DNA of 26,607 bases from JAUSKF01 sp964545345 (GCA_964545345.1 CAZJFE010000009.1:1-26607), one strand, 5' to 3'; positions 15,238 through 22,406 are shown, counted from the first letter of the stretch. The notes: a model not told the origin generated them from the sequence alone. Program-made: numbers and translations.

Positions 15238-15465
15238 CTGCTCTTTAATCGTTTTGAGACTCGCCTAGCTTTCGGCGGGAAAGCTACAAGATCGCGGACG
15301 CCATTGATGGGCGTCGCCTTGAGAGTCTCAGTACCCGCCACTCAAAAGGGAGGAGTCCGCATATAGTGGGCGCTCAGCGCCCGCCGAAGCGGCTCCAAAT
15401 AAAGCGAGCCGCATGACGTGCGGACTCCTCCAAAGCCCCATACTATATGTTGGGGCCTTTTCTTT
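15238..15465 (+). ncRNA. Candidate structured RNA with two three-way-junction-like domains
   Basis: No convincing ORF lies here, but two similar folds can be drawn. Domain 1: closing stem TGAGACTC (15255-15262) with GAGTCTCA (15323-15330), enclosing hairpins 15266-15286 (TAGCTTTC/GAAAGCTA) and 15297-15315 (GACGCC/GGCGTC). Domain 2: a perfect 13-bp closing stem GGAGGAGTCCGCA (15349-15361) with its complement at 15419-15431, enclosing hairpins 15368-15382 (GGGCGC/GCGCCC) and 15389-15412 (GCGGCTC/GAGCCGC). A terminator follows and a promoter-like sequence precedes. It does not match tmRNA, SRP RNA, 6S RNA or hammerhead features that I can recall. The exact 5' end is uncertain. Confidence 0.65.
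15435..15465 (+). terminator. Rho-independent terminator after the structured RNA
   Basis: Stem GCCCCA (15435-15440) with TGGGGC (15451-15456), a 10-base loop, then CTTTTCTTT. It lies directly upstream of the next promoter, so the RNA is insulated from the lipoprotein gene. Confidence 0.75.
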
Positions 15466-15467
15466 AC

Positions 15468-15495
15468 TTGACAAATTTCGCCTATCTGCTATAAT
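15468..15495 (+). promoter_or_regulatory. Sigma-70-type promoter of the lipoprotein gene
   Basis: Consensus TTGACA (15468-15473), a 16-base spacer, and TATAAT (15490-15495) preceded by TGC (extended -10). A 30-base leader with AGGAGGT (15515-15521) leads to the ATG at 15526. Confidence 0.85.
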
Positions 15496-15525
15496 GGCCA
15501 ACAGTCCCTTACCCAGGAGGTAGTC

Positions 15526-16119
15526 ATGAAGAGCGTCTTTGCAGTTCTGCTGGTGCTGTCGGTGGTGCTGGTTTCTGGCTGTGGTCAGATCCTTGAAAAG
15601 GATCAGACGACCAAGGAGAACGCGGACTGGCTGGCTTTCAGCGTTCTGGAGTACGACAATTCGGACTCGGACTGCCACGTGGTCTGGACCTACGACTACA
15701 AGCAGGGTCTTTTGGGAATCAGCACTCCCGATCCCATCCGTTCCACGAGGCAGGTGATCTTCCTGAAGGACGGAAAGATCGTCGCTGTCGTGGACCTTGG
15801 AGCCGATCGCTCCGAGTGGGTGGCGATGCTGAAGGCCCACGGAATCGGCTGGAGTGAGACGGTCTTCTCGGCCATTGAAAAGAAGCAGGTGGATGTCGGG
15901 ATGAGTCTCGAGCAGGTGATGTTCTGCTGGGGCCATCCGCAGGTGTCGCCGCCCTACAATTACCGGGTGACGCGCCACCGCGAGGATCTGAAGGCCGACG
16001 ATCGACTTTACTACCCGATGTATGGCCACGCTCACGTGGTCATGCAGGATGGGGTGGTGGTCGCTCTCGAAAGTGTCCGAATGGGCGCCTTCGAAAGGCG
16101 CGACAAGTTTGATTGGTAG
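15526..16119 (+). CDS. Putative lipoprotein with a BamE/SmpA-like motif
   Basis: 197 residues. The signal peptide ends in a lipobox, LVSGC (Cys about 19), so it should be lipid-anchored. Most of the protein is not recognised; the segment VDVGMSLEQVMFCWGHPQ (about 126-143) resembles the VxxGMS-EQV-GxP motif of SmpA/OmlA/BamE-type small lipoprotein domains, but outer-membrane assembly is unlikely in this lineage. Unlike most neighbours it has a consensus promoter, a strong Shine-Dalgarno, its own terminator with a TTCG loop, and codon use rich in CTG, GTG and GAC. A horizontally acquired or separately expressed gene is possible. Confidence 0.75.
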   Translation: MKSVFAVLLVLSVVLVSGCGQILEKDQTTKENADWLAFSVLEYDNSDSDCHVVWTYDYKQGLLGISTPDPIRSTRQVIFLKDGKIVAVVDLGADRSEWVAMLKAHGIGWSETVFSAIEKKQVDVGMSLEQVMFCWGHPQVSPPYNYRVTRHREDLKADDRLYYPMYGHAHVVMQDGVVVALESVRMGAFERRDKFDW

Positions 16120-16126
16120 GAATTTC

Positions 16127-16159
16127 GCCCCCTTCTCTTCGGAGAGGGGGCTTTCTTTT
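16127..16159. terminator. Terminator with cTTCGg tetraloop
   Basis: Stem CCCCTTCTC with GAGAGGGGG around a TTCG loop (16138-16141), then TTTCTTTT. The T run reaches the stop codon of the convergent dehydrogenase gene. Confidence 0.85.
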
Positions 16160-17417
16160 ATCCTAGGCGGTCGTTTTTAATAAAGATCAGCAGTCCGCGC
16201 AGCCAAACTTTAATAGCGCGCCAAAAGGGCATGATAGAAAGAAGGTAGTTTAGCTCTACCAGTCCTTTCAAGATCCAACCGGGGAATCCGGAAATAATCA
16301 CCGGTCCGAGTTTCGCGAGCGCCCATTTGCCGCCGATCGGAATTACGTATGGATAGTTCATCGGCTTGTATTCCTGATAATTCCCGCTACCGGTGATGTC
16401 GGCAATTATATTTTTAGCGGCTATGCCACCCTGAATGATGGCCGCTCGAGCCACTCCCGGCATCGGCTTTCCAGTTGCCGGATCATAAAAGCAGACGATA
16501 TCTCCAATGCCATATATTTTTCCGTACAGCTTTAAATTGGGTAATTGAGGGAGACATTCCATTTTTCCGGCTACCTCAATTCGGCCACGTCTTTCTATCT
16601 TTAGAGGCAATGGAGAAATTAATGAGGAAGCTTTGACTCCACCGGTCCAAATCAGAACGTCATAAGGAACTTCAGTATGGCTTTTCAATAAAACTTTATC
16701 GGAAAGGGCGCGATCAATCGCTTCATTATTGATGAGTTTAATTCCAAGTTTGCGGAGTCGTTTTTGGGCCCTGCTGATTATTTTCGGATCAAACCCCGGC
16801 AGGATGGTTGGACCGGCTTCCACGATGGAAATTTCTGAATCGCATCCCCCCATTTCCTTATCTAACTCAGCCGTCCATTCCGCTAATTCTCCGGCGATTT
16901 CTACACCGGCCGAACCGCCACCTCCCACAATTACTCTCAAGTGTTTTTTTCCGTCGGCGATCAATTCTACGATCCGGTCCCTGATTTTCAGCGCGTCCAC
17001 GAAGGTTTTTAGTGGAAGAGAAAATTCTTTTAATCCGGGGATGTCAAAATAATTAGTTTCTGAGCCGGCCGCCAAAATTAAATAATCGCATTTCAATTGG
17101 GCGCCATTGGCGAAATGAATATCGCCGCCGATCAGATCCAGCTCTTTTATTTCGGCTTTAATAAAATTAATCGCGGTGCCTTTGATAAGCTCTGGAATCT
17201 CAAAAGCGACGATCCGTTTCAGCCCTACATAATTAGCTGTTTCTTTTGAGGTGGTGGAGATTTCATAAAGCGTTGGCGTGTAGGTATGATAGGAATTGCG
17301 ATCTACCAGGTTAATTTCATATTGATTTTGGAGATTGCGTCGCCGCAGATCTTTGTGTAAATCAAAGGCCGCCTTCATGCCGCCAAAGCCGGCCCCTAAA
17401 ATTACAATAGACTTCAT
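16158..17417 (-). CDS. NDH-2-like NAD(P)/FAD-dependent oxidoreductase
   Basis: About 419 residues from the ATG at 17417; an ATG 9 bases upstream (17426) overlaps the -10 box and is less likely. The N-terminal FAD-binding GxGxxG appears as VILGAGFGGMKAA, the NAD-binding one as VIVGGGGSAGVEIAGELAEW, and the FAD-contacting GIGD near the C-terminal third. The last 60 residues carry amphipathic/hydrophobic stretches (ILKGLVELNYLLSIMPFWRAI) as in membrane-bound type II NADH dehydrogenases. It likely oxidises NADH at the inner face of the membrane without pumping protons; the electron acceptor is unknown. It is divergent from the C45 gene with overlapping -10 boxes. Confidence 0.88.
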   Translation of the reverse strand: MKSIVILGAGFGGMKAAFDLHKDLRRRNLQNQYEINLVDRNSYHTYTPTLYEISTTSKETANYVGLKRIVAFEIPELIKGTAINFIKAEIKELDLIGGDIHFANGAQLKCDYLILAAGSETNYFDIPGLKEFSLPLKTFVDALKIRDRIVELIADGKKHLRVIVGGGGSAGVEIAGELAEWTAELDKEMGGCDSEISIVEAGPTILPGFDPKIISRAQKRLRKLGIKLINNEAIDRALSDKVLLKSHTEVPYDVLIWTGGVKASSLISPLPLKIERRGRIEVAGKMECLPQLPNLKLYGKIYGIGDIVCFYDPATGKPMPGVARAAIIQGGIAAKNIIADITGSGNYQEYKPMNYPYVIPIGGKWALAKLGPVIISGFPGWILKGLVELNYLLSIMPFWRAIKVWLRGLLIFIKNDRLG

Positions 17418-17440
17418 TATATTCATTATATAATAAGGAT
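17418..17440. promoter_or_regulatory. Overlapping divergent -10 boxes
   Basis: The rightward TATAAT (17429-17434) ends 6 bases before the ATG at 17441. The leftward TATAAT (17430-17425) ends 7 bases before the ATG at 17417. The two boxes share two base pairs, so polymerase can probably serve only one direction at a time. Confidence 0.65.
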
Positions 17441-18400
17441 ATGTTCAAGGTTCTAAACAAAAAGCTAAGAACGATAATTTTAAGTGGCTCTTCCACGGAG
17501 AACGGCCTGAAAATCGGACTTACCTTAAGGCCGGATATTCAGAAACTAATTCATCGGGAGAGAAAGTTATTGGATGCCACGAAGGCGCATAACCCTAATT
17601 TGATCTCTTACTTGCGCCGTAAATTAACTAAACTTTTTCCTGAATCAATCTCAGAATTACGAGGTGTGGCATCGGGAGCAAAAGTTGATTTTTTGGATTT
17701 ATTGTTAGAAAACTGCCCGGAGTTACTTCATAAAGAGGACGGCTGCACTTCGGCGACGGTCAAAAATAAAAAAGATTTCTTCATAATTCATAATGAAGAT
17801 GAAGTTAGAGTAAGGCCGGCGAGTAGCATGGCATTGGCGCGCTATTCCGGAAGGAGCTATGATCGTTCAGCATTTCTTTACGGCGGGGAGCTGGCCGGCA
17901 ATGCTTTTGGTTGGGCAGAGGACTGGTTTTACTGTGTTAATTATTTGCCGGTCCGGAAACCGGATTTGCGCGGCGCGCCGAGATATTTTGTGGCTCGCCG
18001 GGTGTTGGAAGAAAAAAATATTACCGGCGCGCTGAAATTTCTGCGGTCAGTAGACGACGCATCCGGTTTTCATTATCTGATGGGTAACACTGACGGAGAG
18101 GCGGTGTCAGTGGAGAAGCGGGTGAAAGATATTAGTATTCGGACGGCGATACCCGCGTATTTTCACAGCAATCATTACATCCATCCGAAATTCAATAATT
18201 CGGAAACTGTCAGGACAAAAAGTAGCATGATCCGACTTTCTATTGCCAAGAAGGAAGTTGGCCGTAATACTAACCCGAAAGAAGCTTTGACGATTTGGAG
18301 AGGGGAATTACGACGTCCTTTTGATAAGGATGACTATGACTCAAAAACTTTTGCCACAGTGATTGCTGATCTGAAGCAGAAAATCATTTCAATTTATTAA
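17441..18400 (+). CDS. C45-family Ntn hydrolase / acyltransferase-like protein
   Basis: 319 residues. It resembles the AAT (acyl-CoA:6-aminopenicillanate acyltransferase, peptidase C45) family. The autocatalytic nucleophile would be Cys102 in EDGCTSATV, followed by FFIIHNEDEV, the usual context after the cleavage site. The protein would be made as a precursor that cuts itself just before Cys102, then hydrolyses or transfers amide-linked acyl groups; the substrate is unknown. No signal peptide is visible. Its -10 box is 6 bases before the start, which suggests a leaderless mRNA. Confidence 0.8.
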   Translation: MFKVLNKKLRTIILSGSSTENGLKIGLTLRPDIQKLIHRERKLLDATKAHNPNLISYLRRKLTKLFPESISELRGVASGAKVDFLDLLLENCPELLHKEDGCTSATVKNKKDFFIIHNEDEVRVRPASSMALARYSGRSYDRSAFLYGGELAGNAFGWAEDWFYCVNYLPVRKPDLRGAPRYFVARRVLEEKNITGALKFLRSVDDASGFHYLMGNTDGEAVSVEKRVKDISIRTAIPAYFHSNHYIHPKFNNSETVRTKSSMIRLSIAKKEVGRNTNPKEALTIWRGELRRPFDKDDYDSKTFATVIADLKQKIISIY

Positions 18401-18445
18401 ATAGTTTATACTAATTAAAGCGCTTTCAAATATGAACAAAAAAAG

Positions 18446-18453
18446 AAAGGAGG
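18446..18453 (+). promoter_or_regulatory. Shine-Dalgarno site deciding the start of the C39-like gene
   Basis: AAAGGAGG followed by 8 bases and the ATG at 18462. An in-frame ATG at 18432 would place this site inside the coding region, so 18462 is preferred. A TATACT near 18407 may be the promoter. Confidence 0.75.
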
Positions 18454-18461
18454 AAACAACA

Positions 18462-19361
18462 ATGCCCCGATTATATGAGCCGGCGGCGACTAAGATTTAT
18501 CAGGATCAGGAAAAAAATCTTAAAATTGACCGGGTCCGGAGCTGGGCGGAGTTAAAAAATCGCCATCGCTCTTACAAGCTGAAGATTAATCCGCGGGTTA
18601 AAAAGATCGCGAAGATTTTAGATAAGGAAATCTGGCTGATTGATGGGATTAAAATTCGCGGGAATAAGAAATATCCCAGCGTGGATGTGGATTTTACCAG
18701 CGGCGGGCATGGTTGTCGGTATATTTATTCTCCTTTAAATGAAATTTGGATTGATAAAGCCCTTGATAAAGATGATATTTGGCCGACGATGTGGCATGAA
18801 TTTACTGAGCGACATCTAATGGAAAGAGGATTGAGTTACAACGACGCTCATGATTACGCGGCTCGCGTAGAGATCGGGATCCGACGCGGAGCAGAGTTTT
18901 GTCTGCCGTTGATCAATGTTGATCAGGCGCGGCCGTCATCTTGCGGCGCGGCGGTTTTACGGATGGTTTTGGAATATCTCGGAAAAGAAGTTCCGGAAAA
19001 AAAGCTGATTAAGTTAGCGAATACGGCTTCCGGGGCGGGAGATTCCGGCACTGATCCGGCGGATATGGTAATGGCTGCGAAAAAATTGGGATTCAGAGTC
19101 TTGCATAAAGAGGGATGGACTCCGGCGCAAGTCAAAAAAACTCTGGAGTCGGGATTGCCGGTAATTGTGAATTTCCAAGAAACGCCGAAATTTGGCGACG
19201 GCCATTACGTGGTGATTATCGGATATACGAAAGACGAATTTATTTTTTCCGATCCGAATAATGGCGATACCTTCTGGAAGCAGAAAGCGAAAGATTTCAT
19301 GAAACGCTGGTATGAGTTGGAAGACAAGACTGAACGAGAAGGCATTGTGATTTATAAATAA
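18462..19361 (+). CDS. Two-domain protein with C39-like cysteine peptidase domain
   Basis: 299 residues from the preferred ATG. The C-terminal half (about 146-299) is a papain-like C39-type peptidase: Cys161 in RPSSCGAAVLRMVLEYLG, His248 in GHYVVIIGY and Asp264 in FSDPNNG make the triad. The N-terminal half (1-145) is unusual: it has GHGCRYIY and WHEFTERHLMERG (112-124), which looks like a possible metal site but not a standard HExxH. No signal peptide is seen, so action inside the cell is likely. It sits 61 bases after the C45 gene and may be co-expressed. A terminator follows directly. Confidence 0.8.
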   Translation: MPRLYEPAATKIYQDQEKNLKIDRVRSWAELKNRHRSYKLKINPRVKKIAKILDKEIWLIDGIKIRGNKKYPSVDVDFTSGGHGCRYIYSPLNEIWIDKALDKDDIWPTMWHEFTERHLMERGLSYNDAHDYAARVEIGIRRGAEFCLPLINVDQARPSSCGAAVLRMVLEYLGKEVPEKKLIKLANTASGAGDSGTDPADMVMAAKKLGFRVLHKEGWTPAQVKKTLESGLPVIVNFQETPKFGDGHYVVIIGYTKDEFIFSDPNNGDTFWKQKAKDFMKRWYELEDKTEREGIVIYK

Positions 19362-19385
19362 CCCCGCTGTAAGGCGGGGTTTTTC
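19362..19385 (+). terminator. Rho-independent terminator
   Basis: CCCCGC (19362-19367) and GCGGGG (19374-19379) with a 6-base loop and a run of T. It begins right after the stop codon and overlaps where the pgk -35 region would be. Confidence 0.85.
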
Positions 19386-19390
19386 TGTGA

Positions 19391-19403
19391 TAAAATTATT
19401 TCA
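19391..19403 (+). promoter_or_regulatory. pgk -10 box, leaderless geometry
   Basis: TAAAAT (19391-19396) followed by 7 bases and the ATG. The upstream terminator leaves little room for a -35. Confidence 0.6.
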
Positions 19404-20408
19404 ATGAGGACTCTGAAAGATTTAGCTAAGAAAAATTTAACCGGGAAAGTTTGTTTGCTTCGGGTGGATTTTAACGTTGAGAGCGCGAAAGACGCTCTCC
19501 GTTTGGAGGCCTCTTTGCCGACGATGAAATGGCTGCTTGCGAAGGGCGCACGATTGGTGCTTTTGAGTCATCGTGGCCGTCCGCGGGGGATTGATCCGAA
19601 ACTTTCTTTAAAAGAGTTCGCGTCGTTTTTGCAAAAAAACTTAAAAGAGAGAGTTTTATTTTTGAATAAAATACCCAGCGAGTTATCTACCGGAAAGGTT
19701 TATTTGGTAGAAAATCTGAGATTTTGGCCCGAGGAAGAGCGAGACGACGCGAAATTTGCCCGCAGATTAGCTAGTTTGGGAGATTTTTACGTGAATGACG
19801 CTTTTGCGGTTTGTCATCGTAAGAATTCTTCAGTGACGCAACTCCCGAAGCTTTTACCTAGTTATGCCGGCTTATTATTGGAAAGGGAGATCAAAACTTT
19901 GACCGTGGCTATGAAAAATCCGAAGAAGCCGCTGGTGTTGATTTTCGGTGGCGCTAAAGTCGCTGATAAATTGCCGGTAATCAAAAATCTCTTATCAAAA
20001 GCCAATAAAGTTTTAATTGGTAGCAGTGTTTTAAATAACCCGGATCCGCTTCCGGAATCAGAAAAAGTAATTAAGCCGATTGATTGGATCAAAAAGGATA
20101 ATTTGGTTTTAGATATCGGGCCATTGAGCGCGGAAGAATATGTCAAAGAGATTAAAAAGGCGAAGACGATCATTTGGAACGGACCGGTGGGAAAATTTGA
20201 AGATAAAAGGTATATTATCGGTTCGCGGATTTTAGCCAAAGCGGTAGCCGCCAGCAAAGCCTTTTCAATTATCGGCGGAGGAGAGACAACTCAGCTGATT
20301 TTAAGTCTGGGATTACGGAAAAAAATTGGATTTCTTTCAACCGGCGGCGGAGCGATGTTGGAGTTTTTAGCCGGAGAAAATTTGCCTGGGATCGCGGTTC
20401 TGCGTTAA
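19404..20408 (+). CDS. pgk: Phosphoglycerate kinase, compact and divergent
   Basis: 334 residues, about 60 fewer than the usual 390-400. Recognisable motifs: LLRVDFNVE (normally DFNVP), LLSHRGRP (normally SHLGRP), NDAFAVCHRKNSSV, FGGAKVADK, WNGPVGKFE, IIGGGETTQLI (normally GGGD) and STGGGAMLEFLAG. The shortening is mainly in the C-terminal domain, after GGAKVADKLPVIKNLL, where the GGAMA-type segment and the following helices are reduced to GSSVLNNPDPLPE. The enzyme transfers phosphate between 1,3-bisphosphoglycerate and ADP in lower glycolysis. It is probably functional because nucleotide-binding motifs remain. Confidence 0.92.
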   Translation: MRTLKDLAKKNLTGKVCLLRVDFNVESAKDALRLEASLPTMKWLLAKGARLVLLSHRGRPRGIDPKLSLKEFASFLQKNLKERVLFLNKIPSELSTGKVYLVENLRFWPEEERDDAKFARRLASLGDFYVNDAFAVCHRKNSSVTQLPKLLPSYAGLLLEREIKTLTVAMKNPKKPLVLIFGGAKVADKLPVIKNLLSKANKVLIGSSVLNNPDPLPESEKVIKPIDWIKKDNLVLDIGPLSAEEYVKEIKKAKTIIWNGPVGKFEDKRYIIGSRILAKAVAASKAFSIIGGGETTQLILSLGLRKKIGFLSTGGGAMLEFLAGENLPGIAVLR

Positions 20409-20438
20409 GCTACCCGGTAGTTCATTGAGGGTAACCCG

Positions 20439-20645
20439 ATGTTTCTGCTTTATGGGGCTATGTCCCTAGTTTTAGGTACCAGCGCTTGGATCGCGGTTTA
20501 TCTGGCTTATCAGAATTATCACAAGTCATCCGAGTCCAAGAATATTTGCTTGGTAATTGGCGTGGTGGCGTTTATTGTCGGTGGGATTGCCACTGCTCTC
20601 GGGCTGTTCTTCTTCACTCTTCCACTTCTGGAGATGTTGAAATGA
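20439..20645 (+). CDS. Small two-helix membrane protein
   Basis: 68 residues with two transmembrane helices (about 3-24 and 36-62) joined by a short polar loop containing YHKSSESKN. GAGGG lies 8 bases before the ATG. The stop overlaps the next start in an ATGA. No family recognised. It may be co-transcribed with pgk (30-base gap). Confidence 0.65.
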   Translation: MFLLYGAMSLVLGTSAWIAVYLAYQNYHKSSESKNICLVIGVVAFIVGGIATALGLFFFTLPLLEMLK

Positions 20646-20863
20646 ATCCACTCCTGCAAATTTTCTTGGGAGTCGGCTTGTTGGCGCTCGCTTGGATCTC
20701 CTGGAAGGTTATCCAATCTTTAGCCGAAAAATACGATCACAAACCAGAAATCAATTACCGGGCATTGTTTTGTGGATCGGCTTTGATGGTTGGTATTTTC
20801 ATCGCGGCTATGGCGGGAGTAGTTTTAATCGTCGGAGCAGTGACTAACGCACTTTGCTCATGA
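20642..20863 (+). CDS. Small two-helix membrane protein, partner of the preceding gene
   Basis: 73 residues starting MNPLLQIFLGVGLLALAW, with helices at about 4-24 and 44-69 separated by a charged loop (EKYDHKPEINYR). The start overlaps the previous stop by 4 bases, a sign of translational coupling. Size and layout match the preceding protein, so the two may form a heteromeric membrane pair. A longer reading of this frame from 20486 is less likely because it would overlap the first gene. Confidence 0.65.
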   Translation: MNPLLQIFLGVGLLALAWISWKVIQSLAEKYDHKPEINYRALFCGSALMVGIFIAAMAGVVLIVGAVTNALCS

Positions 20864-20893
20864 CCTACTTTGTTGACTCAAGGTAGGTTTTTT
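20863..20893 (+). terminator. Rho-independent terminator
   Basis: ACCTACTTTG (20863-20872) pairs with CAAGGTAGGT (20879-20888) with one G-T pair, followed by a T run. It starts in the stop codon of the second small membrane gene. Confidence 0.8.
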
Positions 20894-20925
20894 ATTTCCA
20901 GGATTTGAAGTATAGTATTTTTATC

Positions 20926-21768
20926 GTGAAAAAGATCATCGTTTTTTATCATAAGGAGTGCCCGGATGGCTTTGGGGGAGCTTGGGCGGCTTGGAAAAAG
21001 CTGGGGGCGAAAGCCGATTATGTCGGCCTAAAACCGGGCGCGGCCCCGGAATTTGAGGTTAAAGGGAAAGAAGTTTATGTGATTGATTCGGCGTTTCCGG
21101 AAGAAACGGCGAAGAAAATTTTGAAGAATAACGAAAAATTGGTTGTTTTAGACCATCATTTTTCCAATGCCGAGCGGGTTAAAATTTCCACCGAGAATGT
21201 ATATCAGATGAACCATTCCGGGGCGGTGATCGCCTGGAATTATTTTCATCCGAAGAAACCGGTTCCGGTGTTTTTGAAATATGTTGAAGACGCAGATATC
21301 TGGCGGTGGTCTTTGCCACATTCCAAAGCGATGGCAATGTTGCGTGAGGAATTACCTTTTGATTTCAAAGTTTGGAGCAGTTGGGTAGCGGATTTTGAAA
21401 ATCCGAAAAAACGAAAATCATTTGCCGCGCAGGGTCAGCAATTACTTGATTACAGTAACACTCTTCAGGATCGGGCCATTGAGAATGCCCAAGTGGTGGA
21501 ATTTGAAGGGCATAAATGTTTGGCCGTTAACTCGCCGTTATTGCACTCCGATATCGGGCACAAATTATCCAAACTGATGCCGCCATTCGGAATTGTTTGG
21601 AGCGAGAAGTCGGATCTCCGGGCGTTTTCACTACGCTCAAATGGAAAATTTGATGTTTCTAAACTCGCGCAAAAATATGGCGGTGGTGGGCATAAAGCGG
21701 CAGCGGGGTTTGCTATGCAATTGAGCGAAAAGCTTCCGTGGAAATTTGTAAAACCGTTTGAAGATTAA
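20926..21768 (+). CDS. DHH/DHHA1-family phosphoesterase
   Basis: 280 residues from a GTG at 20926. A longer reading from TTG at 20905 would run through the -10-like TATAGT (20911-20916), and the protein family normally starts at KKIIVFYHKECPDG. Visible motifs: HKECPDGFGGAWA, VIDSAF, the DHH triad at 76-78 (LVVLDHHFSNAE), YVEDADIW, and a C-terminal DHHA1 motif GGGGHKAAAGFAM. These proteins hydrolyse phosphodiester bonds in short nucleic acids or related small molecules using manganese; the precise substrate is not determined. Its stop overlaps the RNase H start by one base, suggesting joint work in nucleic-acid turnover. Confidence 0.88.
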   Translation: MKKIIVFYHKECPDGFGGAWAAWKKLGAKADYVGLKPGAAPEFEVKGKEVYVIDSAFPEETAKKILKNNEKLVVLDHHFSNAERVKISTENVYQMNHSGAVIAWNYFHPKKPVPVFLKYVEDADIWRWSLPHSKAMAMLREELPFDFKVWSSWVADFENPKKRKSFAAQGQQLLDYSNTLQDRAIENAQVVEFEGHKCLAVNSPLLHSDIGHKLSKLMPPFGIVWSEKSDLRAFSLRSNGKFDVSKLAQKYGGGGHKAAAGFAMQLSEKLPWKFVKPFED

Positions 21769-22406
21769 TGGCAAAATCCAAGAATAACTACTACGCATAT
21801 CTATTGCGGAGCGGCGAGAGCCGGGTTGTAGATAACTGGAAAGATTGCGAGAGAAAGGTTTCCGGCGTTTACGGGGCGCGTTATAAAGGATTTGTTTCCA
21901 AATCAGAGGCGGATGCGTGGCTTGCGGGCGGAGCGAAATATGAAGTCCGTAGCCGTAAGTCGTTAGTCGTAAGTCGTAAGTTAGAGCTTCAGCCGGGGAT
22001 TTATTTTGACGCGGGGACGGGGAGGGGAAAGGGGGTGGAGATTAGCGTTACTAACGAAAAAGGAGAAGATTTGCTCCATACCGTTTTATCCAAAAAAGAT
22101 ATTAATAAGTTTGGGAAACATTTGGTCGGTAAGTCGGCTACTAATAATTATGGGGAGCTGTTGGCTTGCTTGTACGCCATGCAAACAGCAATGAAATCGG
22201 GCGTGAAAAAAGTTTTTGGCGATAGCCAGCTGGTAATTGATTATTGGTCTAAAGGATTTATTAAGAAAGATAAAGTCGCGGAGGAAACGGTGGAGTTGGC
22301 AATGGTGGTGGCGGGTTTGCGGGAAGAATTTGAGGAAGGGGGCGGGCGAATATCACGCATTTCCGGAGATCATAATCCGGCGGATTTGGGATTTCACCGA
22401 GTCTAA
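21768..22406 (+). CDS. Ribonuclease H with N-terminal caulimovirus VI-like RNA/DNA-binding domain
   Basis: 212 residues. The N-terminal part (about 7-52; YYAYLLRSG, then GVYGARYKGFVSKSEADAWL) matches the small hybrid-binding domain seen in eukaryotic-type RNase H1. The RNase H domain carries the catalytic acids: Asp81 (IYFDAGTG), Glu130 (NNYGELLA), Asp152 (VFGDSQLVIDYW) and Asp206 (GDHNPADLGFHR). It cleaves RNA in RNA-DNA hybrids. The linker (about 60-73) is encoded by a GTCGTAA-type tandem repeat. Coupled to the DHH gene by a TAATG junction. Confidence 0.9.
   Translation: MAKSKNNYYAYLLRSGESRVVDNWKDCERKVSGVYGARYKGFVSKSEADAWLAGGAKYEVRSRKSLVVSRKLELQPGIYFDAGTGRGKGVEISVTNEKGEDLLHTVLSKKDINKFGKHLVGKSATNNYGELLACLYAMQTAMKSGVKKVFGDSQLVIDYWSKGFIKKDKVAEETVELAMVVAGLREEFEEGGGRISRISGDHNPADLGFHRV
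21945..21983 (+). repeat. Short GTCGTAA-type tandem repeat inside the RNase H linker
   Basis: About five imperfect units related to GTCGTAA, in frame, encoding a basic SRKSLVVSRK stretch between the two domains of the protein. Confidence 0.65.

Noticed and set aside
15328..16035. Leftward ORF of 235 codons over the lipoprotein gene
   Set aside because: The rightward gene has a consensus promoter, Shine-Dalgarno, lipobox and terminator; the leftward frame also runs through the folded RNA.
18573..18818. N-terminal HEFTERH of the C39-like protein as a zinc metalloprotease
   Set aside because: The spacing is not HExxH and no third ligand is evident; kept only as an oddity.
20486..20863. Long 125-codon reading of the second small membrane gene
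   Set aside because: It overlaps the first small gene almost completely; the ATGA junction at 20642 is the natural start.
20905..20925. Upstream TTG start for the DHH phosphoesterase
   Set aside because: It would run through the -10-like TATAGT; the GTG at 20926 fits the family start.
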